From Fagopyrum homotropicum (taxonomy: Eukaryota > Streptophyta > Magnoliopsida > Caryophyllales > Polygonaceae), in assembly GCA_033239125.1 (NCBI GenBank), contig BSWB01000004.1, forward strand, positions 62,495,501-62,559,500: 64,000 nt of DNA, written 5' to 3'. The translations under genes were made by a program, and so were the position numbers. The notes below the pieces were generated by a model that ran no database searches, was not told the origin of the DNA, and was given only the letters and a program-made list of their open reading frames with translations. Position 1 is the first letter of the stretch, and each line of letters begins with the position of its first letter. Of the stretch, positions 61,353 to 64,000 are shown one piece after another.

Positions 61353-61394
<42 letters not shown>
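61346..61394. repeat. (TA)n microsatellite
   Basis: AT tract between the chromovirus primer site and the gag start. Confidence 0.95.
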
Positions 61395-61398
<4 letters not shown>

Positions 61399-61565
61399 CG
61401 AGATCCTCAAAAGGGGTAATGGCTTCCCGTACAGTCTATCCCAAATCAACTGTACACCCATTTTAAAACCAAATTCCTTTTGAATAGTCAGACCCCTTTC
61501 GAGTTCTATTTATTTATCTATTCGACCTTTATCGCTGGTTGCAAGTGCCATTGTTGTGAACCTAA

Positions 61566-61580
61566 GGCTTTGATACCAAC
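61566..61580 (-). promoter_or_regulatory. Initiator-Met tRNA primer-binding site
   Basis: Minus-strand GTTGGTATCAAAGCC two bases from the LTR end matches the TGGTATCAGAGC-type site complementary to tRNA-iMet, with one change. Confidence 0.8.
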
Positions 61581-61582
61581 TT

Positions 61583-63359
61583 TGTAACACTTCAAATCAG
61601 CAGGACTCGGGGCGCTACGGGCTAGGATCTAACAATGCATCCTGACCCTAGTGTGACAACAAGTTAATTGAATCTTACAACAAGGCACAAATAAATATAA
61701 AACCAAGTTCATAAAACTGTATAATCATATCAAAACATATACAAAACCACAACCGAGTACAAAACAGAAACATCACACATATGTTACATCAACATCCCCA
61801 AACCCCCCCCCCCATACACATACTAATGACGGAAGCCCTCGGCTTATCACCCCACCGGATCACTCTGCATTTTTCCTATCCTGCAAATCATCTAAAAGAC
61901 GGTATGAAACCGTTAGCTAACAGTTCATGAATAAGAATAATGGTAATCGCACATATAAACACATAATCACACCACAATATGAAATGCTCACACACATCAA
62001 CCTTTTATTATTTTTATTACGTTATACCATTACTAATTCATTTGGTATGATACGAGGAGTAAAACAACCTCGCCTCTATCCCCTTTCACAACACATGTTT
62101 GGAATCGGTATCAATCATCACCACCTAGTGGAATGGTCGTAGAGAACCCCTTAGGTACCCCATTTTGAGCTAGACAAGTTATTATCGTCCGTTATAATAC
62201 ACTTGGGCCGATTAATACAAATATGGTCATCCTAGTCCGGTTAGGTTATCAACGCAACATTCATATGCACACATACCACTATCACAACCACTCAAACCCA
62301 TAAACACTAGCTAAGTAAGACAAAAAGACTTACATGTCACAAGGTAGTCCTAACAACATAGGTCACGGTTTCCACTCGAGGAAACGATCAGTGCCTCTAT
62401 AAACAAGGCACACAACATCAATCACTATTAAGGATAGGAGATTCCACCTCCTAGACTCCAAGATCATACCAGAACAAAACCCATAAACTAAATCTCGATA
62501 TCTCATCAGACCCCTAAGATGCCTAAGGCATTCCTTAACATACAACATCATCAATCTTACAACATAAACACTATCATGATCTCACTCTGAAGCTATAACC
62601 ATAAGAAAAGGAAAGACACATACCACACTTTGTATGTCCTGGACAAAGACGCACTTGCAAAAACGGAAAGGAACAGGAGCGGTGACAAGCCACGACAACG
62701 GTGGCTCACAACCACAGGGGCGGTGACAAACTTTAGCCGTAGGGTCAACACTGTCAGGGCGCGGTGGCGGCCACAATGCAGACGGTGATCTTCTGCTTTC
62801 CTTCGATCTCTCGGTCGATCTCCTCTCTTCTTCTGGTGCCAAAGGCAACCCAGCACCATATACATACATGTATACATAATCAATGTCTAGGAAGATCATA
62901 CGCAAGGTCAATCTTGTGGGATTTAAGCTAAAGAAGAGAAGAGGAAGGAAAGAAGAGGAAAGGAGAAAGAAGAACTCACCATTGCTGGACTCATGAAAGA
63001 ACGAACACTACTCTCAGCTGATCATCCACAGCAACCATCACAACAATAACAACATAAACATCATCACAACCATCAAACATCCATCAAAGCTTCACACTTG
63101 GATCAAAACAAGAAGAATCCAAGGAAGGAAACCAAGGAGAGAAGAGAAAGAAAGGAAGAACGTGAGATAAAGAAGATTAAAGATGAAGTTTGGAAGCAAA
63201 CCCTCACACAAGAGAGAAGAAGAAACTTATTGGAGAAGAAAGGAAAAAGCAAGACGGCTAAAAAGGCGGTGCCCGACATCTTGACCATGGGGGCGGCTCC
63301 GCACCTGCGGCCAACCTAAGGCGCAGGGGCGGGATCCCTAAAAGACTAAGGCTCCTACA
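61583..63359 (-). repeat. Chromovirus LTR (5' LTR of the element)
   Basis: Begins TGTAACACTTCAAATC and ends GGCTCCTACA on the + strand. It is collinear with 52721-54460 but with many substitutions and a run of thirteen C at about 61805. Confidence 0.88.
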
Positions 63360-63364
63360 AACTC

Positions 63365-64000
63365 TTAGTTCAATTTTGTTTACGTGTAGTTCATTTATTG
63401 TGAACTTGTGTTTATTTTTTACAATGCATAGGTCGGTTGATTTTTGTAAAACTTGTAGTTCATTTTTCATAAACGTTATGTTTAATTAATTGTTTACTTC
63501 ATTTCTCAACTTCATGCTATCATTTATAACAGAAAATGATACACAACTTGAACAACTCGTGTTTGGAACAATCACAAACAAATAACATCGATGATCATAC
63601 ACAGGACAAAGTGAGAAAAAAATTAAAACAAATAAATGTAACAGTAGAGATATTAAACTGAAGATTGTTGACAAATCATTTATAACAAGCAACCACAACA
63701 AGACTTTGGGGCCTCTATAATCTTCATGAACTCAACATGCGTAAACGAACTCAATGTTAGTAAAAAAAATTAACTCATATTTTTAGAAAATTAACTAAAA
63801 AACGAATTCAACATGCGCAAAAACGAATTCAATAAACACACGAGATTCATTTTACTAACATCAAATCGAACGCATTCCGATGGCGCTTGTTGAGCGCCGT
63901 CGCTTGGCGGAAGCGCCTATATGTTAATGCCAGCGCTTGATGAATGCGCTCGTATTTTTAAAATTATATATCTGAGCGCCGGCGCAAGGCGCCTACGAGA
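63365..64000. other. GTTCAT-type repeat and spacer at window end
   Basis: TAGTTCATTT/GTGAACTTG words (63366-63490) and AACTCAACATGCGTAAACGAA-like repeats (63725-63840), then a GC-rich end with GAGCGCCGTCGC..GGCGGAAGCGCC and GAGCGCCGGCGC..GGCGCC words. This may be the edge of another element cut by the window. No gene. Confidence 0.4.

Larger units (their letters stand above)
52721..63359 (-). mobile_element. Chromovirus-type Ty3/gypsy LTR retrotransposon, degenerate
   Basis: Two LTRs (52721-54460 and 61583-63359), an initiator-Met tRNA primer site beside the right LTR and a purine tract beside the left LTR set the orientation. On the minus strand the order is gag, RT, RNase H, integrase and a chromodomain-like tail, i.e. 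the Ty3/gypsy chromovirus order. Flanks are AACTT on the left and AACTC on the right, a 5-bp target duplication with one change. Many stops and frameshifts make it non-autonomous, and a hAT element (56465-58069) splits it between RNase H and integrase. The LTRs differ visibly, including an insertion near 63310-63330, so it looks older than the Athila element. Confidence 0.88.

Noticed and set aside
1..64000. CRISPR array, operon, phage or other prokaryotic system
   Set aside because: No regularly spaced repeats with unique spacers, no Shine-Dalgarno-linked gene runs; intron-bearing plant genes throughout.

Overview
This is nuclear DNA from a flowering plant, most likely a eudicot. The evidence is spliced genes with GT-AG (and two GC-AG) introns, a nuclear-encoded mitochondrial 2-oxoglutarate dehydrogenase, a PPR relic, and nested plant transposons of Athila, chromovirus, LINE, hAT and Tourist-like MITE types. 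Two genes look intact. The remaining ~80% is transposon sequence, pseudogenes and AT-rich spacer. No prokaryotic-type system (operon, CRISPR, phage) is present.

Layout. (1) 1-11.9 kb, + strand: 14 exons of a conserved plant protein of unknown molecular function, about 1139 residues visible and missing its 5' end; two consecutive introns need GC donors. (2) 12-18.2 kb: spacer, a PPR pseudogene fragment, then a 5'-truncated LINE split by a 1.8-kb solo LTR with a clean 5-bp target duplication. (3) 18.3-24 kb: a Tourist-like MITE, a decayed BCD1/ZNHIT6-like (box C/D snoRNP assembly) pseudogene, and AT-rich repeats rich in GTTCAT, one carrying a nested MITE. (4) 24-38.9 kb, + strand: a complete but mutated Athila-type LTR retrotransposon (tRNA-Asp primer site, gag-pol, ATHILA ORF-1/env-like frame); its 3' LTR is split by a 2.07-kb solo LTR of a second family. 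(5) 39-45.3 kb: a cyclin-C exon relic, a second BCD1-like pseudogene with internal duplications, and a 449-bp GGGTC-rich transposon. (6) 45.7-49.3 kb, + strand: an intact seven-coding-exon gene for the E1 subunit of mitochondrial 2-oxoglutarate dehydrogenase. (7) 49.6-52.7 kb: a hAT transposase relic on the - strand. (8) 52.7-63.4 kb, - strand: a degenerate chromovirus-type LTR retrotransposon with two LTRs, interrupted by a 1.6-kb non-autonomous hAT element with an 8-bp target duplication. (9) 63.4-64 kb: GTTCAT-type spacer.

The two genes have no evident functional link. I found no convincing new multi-gene system. The strongest unexplained signals are a CCACGGCCGTGG-like palindrome scattered through LTR and non-coding parts of the Athila element, two adjacent GC-AG introns, and two GGGTC-rich non-autonomous DNA transposons.
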